Origin: Phocaeicola plebeius
GTDB lineage: Bacteria; Bacteroidota; Bacteroidia; Bacteroidales; Bacteroidaceae
Assembly: GCA_022767125.1 (NCBI GenBank)
Contig: JALEPZ010000059.1
Span: 1-64,000, forward strand
Length of the DNA: 64,000 nt
Reading direction: 5' to 3'
A program made the position numbers and the translations under genes. This document shows positions 52,691 to 61,084 of this stretch, piece by piece. Within the stretch, counting starts at the first letter, position 1. Each line of letters begins with the position of its first letter. The notes beneath the pieces were generated by a model. That model was not told the DNA's origin and ran no database searches. It saw nothing but the letters and a program-made list of their open reading frames with translations.

Positions 52691-52825
52691 ACTGTTGTCC
52701 GTTAGTGGTTGGATATGAAGCTGTAAAGTAACGGATTCTTTCGCTGACCACCAAGCGGGACGGTGCTTATTTGTCCACGAACGCACTAAATACCCGTTTC
52801 GTGGACGAATAAGGAACTTCGGAAC

Positions 52826-55099
52826 TCAGCTTCTCCACTCGCCCGGACTCTTGCCGTACTCGTCCTTGAAGCACTTGGCAAAGTAGGAGGGAGCACTGAA
52901 CCCTGTGTCGTAGGCGATTTCGGAAATGGACTTGTCGGTGGTTTCCAACAGTCGGCGGGCCTTCTCCACACGCGACTTGCGCAACAGTTCCACGGGCGAC
53001 AGGCCGGTCAGTGCCTTGGTCTTCCGGTAGAGCTGTACACGGCTCATGCCGATTTCTTCGCCGATGCGCTCCACGCTGAAGTCCGCGTCGGCCAGGTGCT
53101 GCTGGATGATGCCGCGCAGGCGTTCCACAAAATTGCTGTCGCGGTCGTCGGCGGCCGGAACGGCAACGGGCTTCTCCGCTGTCAGTCCTTTGCTGAACAC
53201 CCGCCGCAGCGTACGCCGGGAGGCCAGCAGGTTGTCGATGCGGGCGGTCAGTACGGAGGCGGTGAATGGCTTGGTGATGTAAGCGTCCGCCCCATGGGCG
53301 TAGCCCTCCACCCGTTGTTCCTCCAGCGTGCGTGCGGTGAGCATCAGCACGGGGATGTGACAGGTCACAGGGTCCCGCTTCACTTCGCTGCACATCTCCA
53401 GTCCGTCCATGACGGGCATCATCACATCACTCACAATCAGGTCGGGGACAATCCGCCGTGCTTCTTTCAGCCCTTCCTTGCCGTCGGCGGCCAGGGTCAC
53501 GTGGTGGTGTTCTTGCAATAGGGTCTTGACCAGCAGGCGCACGTCGGGATTGTCGTCCACCACCAGCACTTCAGGCAGCTCACCGTCCGGCTTGTCCGTT
53601 GCCTCGACAATTCTTCCGGCGGTGGTCGATGCGGGGGCGGCAGGCTCTTCCGGCAGGTCGCCGAGCTGTTCCGTACCGATTTTCCGGAAGTCCAGTATCT
53701 CATCGACCAGCTGCTTCAGCCGTTCCAGGTTGCGGTGCATCATCTCCACGAGCTGCCGCTGCGGACCTTTCAGGCTCTTGTCCGCCGCCAATTGTTCGGC
53801 AGGACCGGCGATGAGGGTGAGGGGGGTGCGCAGCTTATGGCCTACGTTCGTAAAGAACACTAACCGGGCGTCGGCCATGTCCTCCAGCTGCTTGTACAGC
53901 TGTTGCAGTTCGTCGTTGCGTTGCTCCAGTTGCTGGTTCAGCTGCTGTTGTTCTACGTTGAGTTGCTGCAGCTCCTCGTTGAGGCGCGACTTGGTCACGT
54001 AGGCCCGGAAGGCGATGACCGACAGAGCCATGATGAGCACGACCAGCAGGAGGAAGAAGGTGATGACCTTCCGCTGTACGTTTACCTGCGAGAAGTATGT
54101 GTCCAGTTTGCGATGGACCGTTTCCAGCTCCCCGCTCACCCGCTGCTGCTCGCGGTACTGCATCTTCAGCAGTTCTGCGTTGCGGATATCGACCACTGCC
54201 GAGTGCAGCAGGTTGTTGCGCTCAAAGGGTTGCCCGTTCAGGATGCGGAGTGCCAGTTGCGTCAGCTCCAGGCCTTGGGTGGGATAGATATAGGTGGCCT
54301 GCAGGATACCGTCCAGCACAAGGTCGATGCCGCCGCCGGGCGTGGGCAGTGCGTCCACCCCGTAGTAGCGGATGTCCTGTTGCCCGTGTTCCATCGCCAA
54401 CTGCCGGGCGCCCATGGCCAGTCGGTCGTTGTGTCCGAACAGGCAGTCGATGTCCAGGTCGGGATGCAGCCGCAGGATCTCCTCCATGGCCGCCCGCCCG
54501 CTCAGCTCCGTCCAGTCGCCCAGTTCGGAGGAGACCAGTTGGATGTCGGGATAGTCGGCCAGTGCCTCCAGAAAGCCTCGGTGGCGCTCAATGGCGGGCG
54601 AAGACCCCTTCAGTCCTGTAATCTCCACCAAGGTCCCCTTCCGCTCCATCTGTTCGGCGATGAGGTGTCCCATGGTGTGCCCGATTTCGTAGTTGTCGGC
54701 TCCCATGTAGGCAGTGTATTTGTCGCTGTTGGTCTTCCGGTCGAAGAGGATGACGGGGATGCCCCGGTCGTAGGCCTCATCGACGACGGCGGAGAGGGTG
54801 GAGGCCTGGTTGGGAGCCACGATGAGCAGGTCCACCTTTTCTTCGATGAAATGGCGCACCTGTTCTATCTGCCTCTGGTCGTTGTCTTCAGCCGAGAGGA
54901 ACTCCAGGTACACGTTGTTGTTGGCATAGCCGCCGATGGTCAGCTCGCGGTTCTGCTTGTTGCGCCAGATGTCCTCGCTGCATTGTGAAACGCCGATGTG
55001 CCACTGCTTCTCGCTCCGATTGCACGAAAGGCAGAGGAGGGCCAGCAGTACCGTCATCAGGACGGGGAGGCGGAACGATAGGGTAGAGTAGTGTCTCAT
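52826..55099 (-). CDS. Hybrid two-component regulator lacking the kinase ATP-binding domain
   Basis: A 757-residue protein of the fructan-sensor type. Signal anchor (about 10-26), periplasmic LacI-like sugar-binding sensor (about 33-310, KQWHIGVSQCSEDIW), transmembrane helix (about 345-365), glutamine-rich coiled coil (375-410), HisKA with H421 in TNVGHKLRTPLTLI, then after only about 35 linker residues a receiver (VLVVDDNPDV, phosphoacceptor D558 in VSDVMMP, K610) and an AraC-type HTH (about 660-757). The HATPase_c domain (N, G1, G2 boxes) expected between 475 and 510 is absent, and the HisKA motif is altered (GHKLRTP for SHELRTP/SHDFRTP). The ATG at 55099 is the best start. Confidence 0.88.
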   Translation of the reverse strand: MRHYSTLSFRLPVLMTVLLALLCLSCNRSEKQWHIGVSQCSEDIWRNKQNRELTIGGYANNNVYLEFLSAEDNDQRQIEQVRHFIEEKVDLLIVAPNQASTLSAVVDEAYDRGIPVILFDRKTNSDKYTAYMGADNYEIGHTMGHLIAEQMERKGTLVEITGLKGSSPAIERHRGFLEALADYPDIQLVSSELGDWTELSGRAAMEEILRLHPDLDIDCLFGHNDRLAMGARQLAMEHGQQDIRYYGVDALPTPGGGIDLVLDGILQATYIYPTQGLELTQLALRILNGQPFERNNLLHSAVVDIRNAELLKMQYREQQRVSGELETVHRKLDTYFSQVNVQRKVITFFLLLVVLIMALSVIAFRAYVTKSRLNEELQQLNVEQQQLNQQLEQRNDELQQLYKQLEDMADARLVFFTNVGHKLRTPLTLIAGPAEQLAADKSLKGPQRQLVEMMHRNLERLKQLVDEILDFRKIGTEQLGDLPEEPAAPASTTAGRIVEATDKPDGELPEVLVVDDNPDVRLLVKTLLQEHHHVTLAADGKEGLKEARRIVPDLIVSDVMMPVMDGLEMCSEVKRDPVTCHIPVLMLTARTLEEQRVEGYAHGADAYITKPFTASVLTARIDNLLASRRTLRRVFSKGLTAEKPVAVPAADDRDSNFVERLRGIIQQHLADADFSVERIGEEIGMSRVQLYRKTKALTGLSPVELLRKSRVEKARRLLETTDKSISEIAYDTGFSAPSYFAKCFKDEYGKSPGEWRS

Positions 55100-55112
55100 A
55101 GATAGGATAGGT

Positions 55113-55703
55113 TTACATAGTACATAATTCTTCCACTTGTTTCTCGAAATCTTCTTTTTGTCGGGCCCGGTTCTTGACGGCGCTGCGGTAATCCTGTCGG
55201 TAGTACGTGGGGGCATAGACCTGGTCGTCGGAGTATTCCGCCCACATGCTGTAGGCCCATTCATACGCCGTGTAGTAGTCCACCCGCCGTTCCAGCAGGA
55301 GGGTGGCGGAGGAGATGGCTTGCAAGTTCTGGACGGATTCGCTGAAGTAGCCGGCAGTGGCCAGCAGTACAGAGCGATGGATGCGGCAGAGGTTCTGCAG
55401 GTCAGTGTCGTTCAAGGCTTCGGCTAGTTCCGTTTCCTGCTTGACGTAGTGCATGGCGGAGTCGAACCGATAGGTATGGTATTCCTCATAGATGGACTGA
55501 CACCAGCGGAAACGGTCGCGCAGGTCCATGTCCGGATGGAACTGCCGTTTCAGGCTGTCAATGCGTGCTTCTTTCTGCCGGGTGAAGACAGCACGCCGTC
55601 CCAATACCCGCTCCAGTTCGGCGAAGACCGGGTGCCGGGCGTGGGCGTCCAGAAAGCAGAAGACGCATCCCAGAAAGATTCCTATTAACAAAGGTTGTCT
55701 CAT
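55113..55703 (-). pseudogene. DUF6377-type regulator with internal deletion
   Basis: A 196-residue protein. The N-terminus has a signal anchor and the TPR-like start typical of DUF6377 proteins (KEARIDSLKRQF ... IYEEYHTYRFDSAMHYV). The last ~25 residues (YRSAVKNRARQKEDFEKQVEELCTM) match the very end of the same family, just after its LuxR-like HTH. The usual full protein is about 500-560 residues, so roughly 350 internal residues, including the transmembrane helix and most of the HTH, are missing in frame near 55187-55205. It precedes the hybrid regulator by 13 bases and shares its promoter. I name the family from pattern memory. Confidence 0.65.
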
Positions 55704-55730
55704 ATCATTCAGGTCATTGTGTGTCGCTGG

Positions 55731-55738
55731 CAAAGATA
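55731..55738 (-). promoter_or_regulatory. -7 box for the regulator pair
   Basis: TATCTTTG on the minus strand fits TAnnTTTG. The predicted start near 55724 leaves about 20 bases before the ATG at 55703, which supports that start over the longer ORF from 55760. Confidence 0.5.
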
Positions 55739-56003
55739 GCAATTGTTTTGAAATTACCATCGAATGTCACGGTTTTTTTAGCATGCATTCGCATGAAACA
55801 TTTTTTGTATCTACTTGGATTTATCGGAATAATATTTGTAATAGATTGTATTACAATACTATAAAATCCTTTGATTCCTACTGGCAGCCTACCTGTATGC
55901 TACTGTCCCCTCCAAATATGCCTGTTCATTCGCAACTTTGCATCAGCGGGTCGGAAATCTCCCAGACCCCTGCGGAATACGAGTTATGTGTGTAATAAGA
56001 TAA
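55739..56003. other. A/T-rich gap without a recognisable gene
   Basis: This interval separates two damaged genes on opposite strands. It is visibly richer in A/T than its surroundings, has stops in all frames, and shows no hairpin with a T run. It probably holds promoter DNA for the minus-strand regulators and leftover intergenic sequence. Confidence 0.5.
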
Positions 56004-57185
56004 GTTCAGGAAACAGGTAAGAAGGAGGCGAAAAACCTGGGGGTGGATATGTTCCTGCTCGATGACGGCTGGTTCGGCAACGGTGAGAACGCCCGCAACC
56101 ACGACCGTGCCGGACTAGGCGACTGGGAGGTGAACCACGCCAAGCTGCCCAAGGGCATCGGGGAGCTGTGCGACGCTGCCACGGAGGCTGGTGTGAAGTT
56201 CGGCATCTGGATAGAGCCGGAAATGGTGAACCCCCGTTCCGAACTCTATGCGAAACATCCCGAATGGGTCATCCGCCAGCCCAACCGGGAGACGTACTAC
56301 TACCGTAACCAGTTGGTGCTGGACCTGAGCAACCCCGAGGTACAGGACTATGTGTTTTCGGTGGTGGACCGTATCCTGACCGAGCATCCCCGCGTGGCGT
56401 ACTTCAAGTGGGACTGCAACTCGCCCATTACCAATGTCTATAGTCCGTACCTGAAAGAACGGCAGGGGCAGCTGTATGTGGACCATGCCCGGGGCGTGAC
56501 AGAGGTGATGCGCCGCGTGAAGGAGAAATACCCTGATGTGCCGATGATGCTCTGCTCGGGCGGTGGCGCCCGTTGCGATTACGAGGCGTTGAAATACTTC
56601 ACCGAGTTCTGGTGCAGCGACAATACCGACCCCATCGAGCGGTGCTACATCCAGTGGGGATTCTCGCAGTTCTTTCTTGCCAAGGCCATGTGCGCCCATG
56701 TGACGAGCTGGAACAAGACGGCTTCCGTGAAATTCCGTACCGATGTGGCGTCGATGTGTAAGTTGGGCTTTGACCTGGGGCTGAAGGACCTTACTCCCGA
56801 TGATCTGGCGTATTGCCAGACGGCGGTCGCCAACTGGAAACGGTTGCAGCCGGTCATCCTTGACGGCTGTCAATACAGGCTGGTGTCGCCCTATGAGTCT
56901 GCCCACATGGCGGTGAGCTATGTCAGCGAGGGACGTGACCAGGCCGTACTCTTCGCCTACGACCTCCATCCGCGCTTTGCCGAGAAGACGTTGCCGGTCC
57001 GTCTGGAGGGACTGGACCCTGACGGTCACTACTTGGTGCAGGAAATCAACCTGCTGCCGTCGGCCGCTTCTTCGCTGAAGGAGAACGGTCAGGTCTTCAC
57101 GGGCGATTACCTGATGAAGGTCGGTCTGAACGTGTTCCGCAGCCGGCATCTGCAAAGCCGTGTGATTGAGCTGGTAAGGCAGTGA
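56004..57185 (+). pseudogene. 5'-truncated GH36 alpha-galactosidase
   Basis: Homology starts at about KKEAKNLGVDMFLLDDGWFG (56019 on) and continues to a natural end. GH36 catalytic parts remain: nucleophile in YFKWDCN and acid/base in FWCSDNTDP, plus the C-terminal beta domain. A complete GH36 has about 720-740 residues; the N-terminal beta-supersandwich and barrel start (about 340 residues), any signal peptide and the promoter are missing. A stop (TAA, 56001) precedes. The GTG at 56043 could only initiate a 380-residue fragment, unlikely to fold as an active enzyme. Confidence 0.88.
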
Positions 57186-57207
57186 TATTCCCTTTTCTCC
57201 ATTGATT

Positions 57208-57245
57208 CCGCCGCCCCCGTCCCGTTCCCCGGACTGGGGCGGCGG
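57208..57245 (+). terminator. GC-rich hairpin after the GH36 remnant
   Basis: CCGCCGCCCC and GGGGCGGCGG are exact complements around an 18-base loop, 23 bases after the stop. No T run follows, so it may act as a stable 3' end. The 160 bases to 57405 hold no other clear element. Confidence 0.55.
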
Positions 57246-57405
57246 GATATATCCGTAGCCGGAACTTGCATGATGTAACCGCCTAAATATAAATAATGTT
57301 AAGGAAGGGGTATTTCGTTTGGTGCCTGCATTCATCCTACTGATTTTTTGACTATTCTTGCAGTGAGAATAATCAATACTAGAGTTATCCACAACACTAC
57401 ATCCT

Positions 57406-57675
57406 ATGAGAAATGTCATCATCTTTCTATTCTTTTGTTTTTGTTACCTGAGCACGAAGGCGACAGAAAGAGAAATAAAGGTAGTCGGGACTACACTTGC
57501 CGATATGGCCAGTGCAGTGGATGTTCTCGGACAACAAGCTGGCATTGATTTCGTGAACAACAAGATAATATCGCCCGGATGTTCGACTGTCCGGACTCCC
57601 TCATCGGCGAGTGTTGCGATGCCATCCGCATCTACAGTGTGGCGTTTTGGCTCTTCTGCCTGCTGTATCTGCTAA
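57406..57675 (+). pseudogene. Signal-peptide fragment joined out of frame to the next gene
   Basis: The ORF opens with a convincing signal peptide (MRNVIIFLFFCFCYLSTKA) and about 37 plausible residues (TEREIKVVGTTLADMASAVDVLGQQ...). From about 57585 it runs out of frame through the coding sequence of the next gene, giving a low-complexity tail that is not real protein. It looks like the start of some exported protein whose remainder was lost. I cannot identify the family. Confidence 0.4.
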
Positions 57676-58298
57676 TGGTCAACTACAAGCTGCTGCAACG
57701 CTCTGCCTTGGCCAACTTCATCTCCTTTTCGCTCAACCTGTCGGTCATTCCTGTCATTTGGACGCTGTCCGTAGTGTCACCCGACATCATCTGGTGGAGC
57801 AATATGATTGCCTATGCTCTCGTTATGCTGGTGGTGATCGTTATGGCTGAGGCTGCACGCAGGAAGGACAAGGGACTTTCGCCGTTGACACTCCTGCCCA
57901 AATCGACGCCTTTCCCCACTTTCGAACTTTCGTTTAAGTATTCTATTGAAGACATGGGCAACTGCTTCAACGAGATAAGCCAATGGCTGAAAGAGCAGTC
58001 GTTGGACGACGACACCGTGTTCAAGGTGAGGATAATAGCCGAGGAACTGATGTCAAACGTTGCTGAGCATGGTAAAGTGAAGAGCAGGAAAGCTTTCATC
58101 GACATTCGAATCCTTCTTCAGCCCCAGAAGGTGATCCTGTCCATTGCCGACGACAGCACACCTTTCGACACGGTGGCCAACAAGGACAAGGGGCTTGGCC
58201 TGACAGTCGCCAATGCCATCCCCTACCGCCTTGACTACAAGCACCAGTTTGGGCAGAACATCACCACCGCCACCCTTCTTTACTCTCGTCCATCCTGA
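57579..58298 (+). pseudogene. 5'-truncated membrane protein with RsbW-like HATPase domain
   Basis: The 239-residue ORF starts with two or three hydrophobic helices (IRIYSVAFWLFCLLYLLMV, ALANFISFSLNLSVIPVIW, MIAYALVMLVVIVMA) resembling the end of a MATE-type transporter. It ends in an anti-sigma-type ATPase domain (about 115-235, KVRIIAEELMSNVAEHG as N box, DDSTPFD, GLGLTVANAI). Bacteroides genomes contain long MATE-like/HATPase_c_2 fusions of about 650-700 residues; here roughly the first 430 are missing. The ATG at 57579 is in frame but is not the original start. The ATPase motifs look intact. Confidence 0.65.
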
Positions 58299-58343
58299 CT
58301 TCAGATGAGGGTGGACGAGAACAAAGAAGGGATATTCCGGCAC

Positions 58344-59885
58344 TCACCGGCCGGCAGGGGCAGCGCTTTCCGGCAAGGTGACCTGAAAATACGGACTCGG
58401 CGTATGCTCCCGGCGGATGATGTCCACCATCTGACGCACCAGGTCAGGATGGGCAGCGGCCACGTCGTGGTCTTCGTGAATGTCTTCTGCCAGGTTATAC
58501 AGCAACGGCCGGCCCTTCTTCACCACCATTTTCCAGTCGCCCATGCGCAGACCGATCTGATCGGTTTCCTCGAACTCCCAGTACAGGAATTCATGCTGCG
58601 GCTGTTCCCCCTGGCCCAGCAAGGTCGGGGCAAAGGAAAGTCCGTCGAACCAGTCGTGCTCTTTCTTCCGGTGGGTGTATTTCTTCACGTAGTTCTTCAC
58701 CCCCGCCAACTCACAGAACGTGGGCATGAGGTCGTAGAAGGCCAACTGATGGTCGTTCACCGTGCCGGCCTCCACCTTTCCCGGCCAACGGGCGATGAAC
58801 GGGACACGGATGCCTCCCTCGTAACACTGGCGCTTCAGGCCACGCAGCCGGCCGTCGCGACCGAAGAAGGTGGGGTCGGCCCCTCCCTCCTCATGCGGGC
58901 CGTTGTCGCTCGTAAAGATGACCAGCGTATTCTCGTCCAGCCCTTTCTCCTTCAGCTTGTCCAGCACTTCCCCCACATACGCATCCAGACGGGTAATCAT
59001 GGCGGCGAACTGGGCATGGGTGTGTTCGGAAGCATTGTAGCGCGACCCTTCCTGACCTCCCCAGGTATGGTCGCGGAAGAACTGTTGCTTGTAGCCTTCC
59101 ACGATGGAATCCTCGGGCTGCACCAGTTCGGCATGCGGCAGCGTGTAGGTAAAGATGCCGAAGAACGGCTGCCGGCCGTCCTGCCGGTCGAGCCAGTCCA
59201 ACGCAGCCCGATGGATCAGGTCGGCGGAATACTGCGGACGCCGGGTGTATTCCTTACCGAACATGGGGTAGCGGATATTCTCGTCCATCACCACCCGTAT
59301 GGTAGCCGTGTCGCCTGCCGCCCGGCTGTATCGATTCAGGAAATTGGGATAGTACAGATGGGCCTGGAACTGGCAGATGTAACCGTAGAATTCATCAATG
59401 CCCCGCTTGTCGGGCGTAGACACCGACCCTTCATACCCGCCGGCCCACTTGCCGAACATACCGGTGGTGTACCCGTTGTCTTTCAGGATCTCGGGCAGGA
59501 TGACATGGTCGGGGTCATACGGATGCTGGCCGACGATGCTGAAATCGGCATTCTGCCCATACATGACCATGGGGACATTCCGCCAATACTCCTTGTTGCC
59601 CCTCACCTCACCATGGCCCGAATGCTGGCCGGTCATGAAACAGGCCCGCGAGGGCGCACTGACCGGACTGCCGGCATAGGCTTGCGTAAAGCGCATCCCT
59701 TCCTCTGCCATCCGGTCGATATGCGGCGTATGGATATACGGCTGTCCGTAGCAGGCCAGGTCGCCATATCCCATGTCGTCACACATAATGTAGATAATGT
59801 TCGGCTGCGGCTTTTTCTGTGCGGCTGCAGCGGTGAGCGAAAGCAGCAGGCTTCCGCCCAACATCCAATTCTGTCTTCTATTCAT
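58344..59885 (-). CDS. Family S1 sulfatase, serine-type FGly site
   Basis: A 513-residue exported hydrolase (signal peptide to about AAAAQ). The metal-binding pair is in IMCDDMGYGDLA (D36, D37). The modification site is S76-A-P-S-R, a serine-type sulfatase motif that an anaerobic sulfatase-maturating enzyme must convert to formylglycine. VIFTSDNGPHEEGG and a lysine in RGLKRQCYEGGIRVPF complete the site. Substrate is unknown. Its start overlaps the lgt stop by 8 bases, so it is translated from the lgt transcript. No maturase gene is in the window. Confidence 0.92.
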   Translation of the reverse strand: MNRRQNWMLGGSLLLSLTAAAAQKKPQPNIIYIMCDDMGYGDLACYGQPYIHTPHIDRMAEEGMRFTQAYAGSPVSAPSRACFMTGQHSGHGEVRGNKEYWRNVPMVMYGQNADFSIVGQHPYDPDHVILPEILKDNGYTTGMFGKWAGGYEGSVSTPDKRGIDEFYGYICQFQAHLYYPNFLNRYSRAAGDTATIRVVMDENIRYPMFGKEYTRRPQYSADLIHRAALDWLDRQDGRQPFFGIFTYTLPHAELVQPEDSIVEGYKQQFFRDHTWGGQEGSRYNASEHTHAQFAAMITRLDAYVGEVLDKLKEKGLDENTLVIFTSDNGPHEEGGADPTFFGRDGRLRGLKRQCYEGGIRVPFIARWPGKVEAGTVNDHQLAFYDLMPTFCELAGVKNYVKKYTHRKKEHDWFDGLSFAPTLLGQGEQPQHEFLYWEFEETDQIGLRMGDWKMVVKKGRPLLYNLAEDIHEDHDVAAAHPDLVRQMVDIIRREHTPSPYFQVTLPESAAPAGR

Positions 59886-60708
59886 AGGCTTCCTTCCGTT
59901 TTTTGCACGTCATGATAAGGTACAGCCCCAAGGCAATCAGGGGCAGGCTCAGTAGCTGTCCGATGTTGAAGGTCATGCCCACTTCTTCCGCCACCTGCGG
60001 ATTCTTCATGAACTCCAGGGCGAAACGGGAACCGAAGAAAATGAGCAGCGACACACCGGTAATCAGGCCGACGTATTTCTGCAGGGCCCATTTATGATAC
60101 ATCACCCACGACACGGCGAGGGCAGTGAAGCAATAGAGCATTTCGTAAATCTGGGTGGGATGGCAGGGCAAGGCAGTGCCTCCCTGGTTGTAGAGTTCCT
60201 GCCATTCGCGCGAGCGGACGAACTCGAAGCCCCAGGGCAAGGTAGTGGGGAAACCGAAGATTTCGGAATTCATGAGGTTACCGAAGCGGATGCAGGCGCA
60301 GACCACGGCCACAGCGGGAATCATGCGGTCGAACAGCCACCAGACACTTTTCTTCGTCACCGTCTTCGAGTACCACACCAGCGAGAGGATGAGGGCAAAC
60401 ACGCCTCCATGGCTGGCCAGCCCTCCCTTCCAGATCTTGAGGATTTCAGCCGGATGGGCACCGTAGTAGTCCCACTCATAAAACAGGCAATGCCCCAGAC
60501 GGGCACCGATGACGGTGCTGACGATGCAGTAGACAAACAACTTGTCCACCCATTCTTCGGGATATTTTTCCTTACGGAACAGGCGGGCCACTATCTCATA
60601 GGCAAAGATGAAGCCCAGGCCCCACATCAGTCCGTACCATCGTATCTCCAACGGACCCAGATGTACCAACACCGGGTCTACATTCCAAACAATGCTCAGC
60701 AATGACAT
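59878..60708 (-). CDS. lgt: Prolipoprotein diacylglyceryl transferase
   Basis: A 276-residue inner-membrane enzyme with seven helices that attaches diacylglycerol to lipobox cysteines, required for all the lipoproteins in both PULs. The signature GARLGHCLFYEW and the following GGLASHGG and CIRFGNLMNSE stretches (the latter equivalent to the GRIGNFINGE signature) are present, as is the HPTQIYE segment. It is the first gene of a two-gene unit with the sulfatase. Confidence 0.95.
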   Translation of the reverse strand: MSLLSIVWNVDPVLVHLGPLEIRWYGLMWGLGFIFAYEIVARLFRKEKYPEEWVDKLFVYCIVSTVIGARLGHCLFYEWDYYGAHPAEILKIWKGGLASHGGVFALILSLVWYSKTVTKKSVWWLFDRMIPAVAVVCACIRFGNLMNSEIFGFPTTLPWGFEFVRSREWQELYNQGGTALPCHPTQIYEMLYCFTALAVSWVMYHKWALQKYVGLITGVSLLIFFGSRFALEFMKNPQVAEEVGMTFNIGQLLSLPLIALGLYLIMTCKKRKEAYE

Positions 60709-60739
60709 ATTCTTCTATTATCTTTAGGATTATTGTCGG

Positions 60740-60747
60740 CAAACTTA
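60740..60747 (-). promoter_or_regulatory. -7 box for lgt
   Basis: TAAGTTTG on the minus strand fits TAnnTTTG, giving a leader of about 25 bases before the ATG at 60708. The -33 region has only a T-rich stretch. Confidence 0.5.
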
Positions 60748-60932
60748 CAAAAAATCTACGGGAAAAACGAAGGATGCCGCAGAATTCAGCACAAGAAGCT
60801 GTCCGTATTGTCCGTTACCGCTTTTCCAAGTATCTGCTCCACGCTTCACCAGGCATTGCTATCTGGCCTGTAATCGCCTTTTCCAAGCTGTCCGAGAATT
60901 GTTTTCCGCCGTTTTTCTTGCATCACTCCGGA

Positions 60933-61080
60933 GCCTGTTCTTACACCTTAAGAATGCCTATTCTTGCACTTTAAGAATGCCTGTCGAAGCGACCTAAGAA
61001 TGCCTGTCGTCAGGGTGTAAGAACTGCTGTCGTTAGAAGCTCACGATGCCTGTCGTAAGCTCCTAACGACAGCAGTCGTC
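60933..61080. repeat. Six tandem 23-base degenerate repeats
   Basis: Six directly adjacent units of exactly 23 bases start at 60933, 60956, 60979, 61002, 61025 and 61048, with a partial seventh. Each opens GCCTGT(C/T) or a close variant and closes TAAGAAT, CACGAT or AACGAC, with a variable middle of 6-9 bases. Several units are themselves near-palindromic (TTCTTA...TAAGAA, GTCGT...ACGAC). The block fills most of the 376-base gap between lgt and the GH2 gene; the rest of the gap shows only the lgt promoter. Confidence 0.8.
61024..61075 (-). terminator. Large hairpin at the end of the repeat block
   Basis: CTGCTGTCGTTAG and CTAACGACAGCAG are exact 13-base complements, extended by AGCT on both sides. 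The hairpin lies 10 bases beyond the GH2 stop, on the side where its transcript ends, so it may terminate or protect that mRNA. It is built from the last two 23-base repeats. Confidence 0.55.
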
Positions 61081-61084
61081 ATTT

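Noticed and set aside
52767-53393. 208-residue minus-strand ORF
   Set aside because: A second frame over the receiver/AraC part of the hybrid regulator, with arginine/glycine-rich shadow composition.
53903-54988. 361-residue plus-strand ORF
   Set aside because: Antisense to the sensor part of the hybrid regulator; no recognisable domain.
58305-59915. 536-residue plus-strand ORF
   Set aside because: Antisense to the sulfatase gene, which has a complete set of catalytic motifs.
60702-60974. 90-residue plus-strand ORF next to lgt
   Set aside because: It runs through the lgt promoter and into the 23-base repeat block, and shows no domain or ribosome site.
60933-61080. CRISPR array
   Set aside because: Units are directly adjacent with only 6-9 variable bases inside a 23-base period; there are no spacers of CRISPR size and no cas genes.
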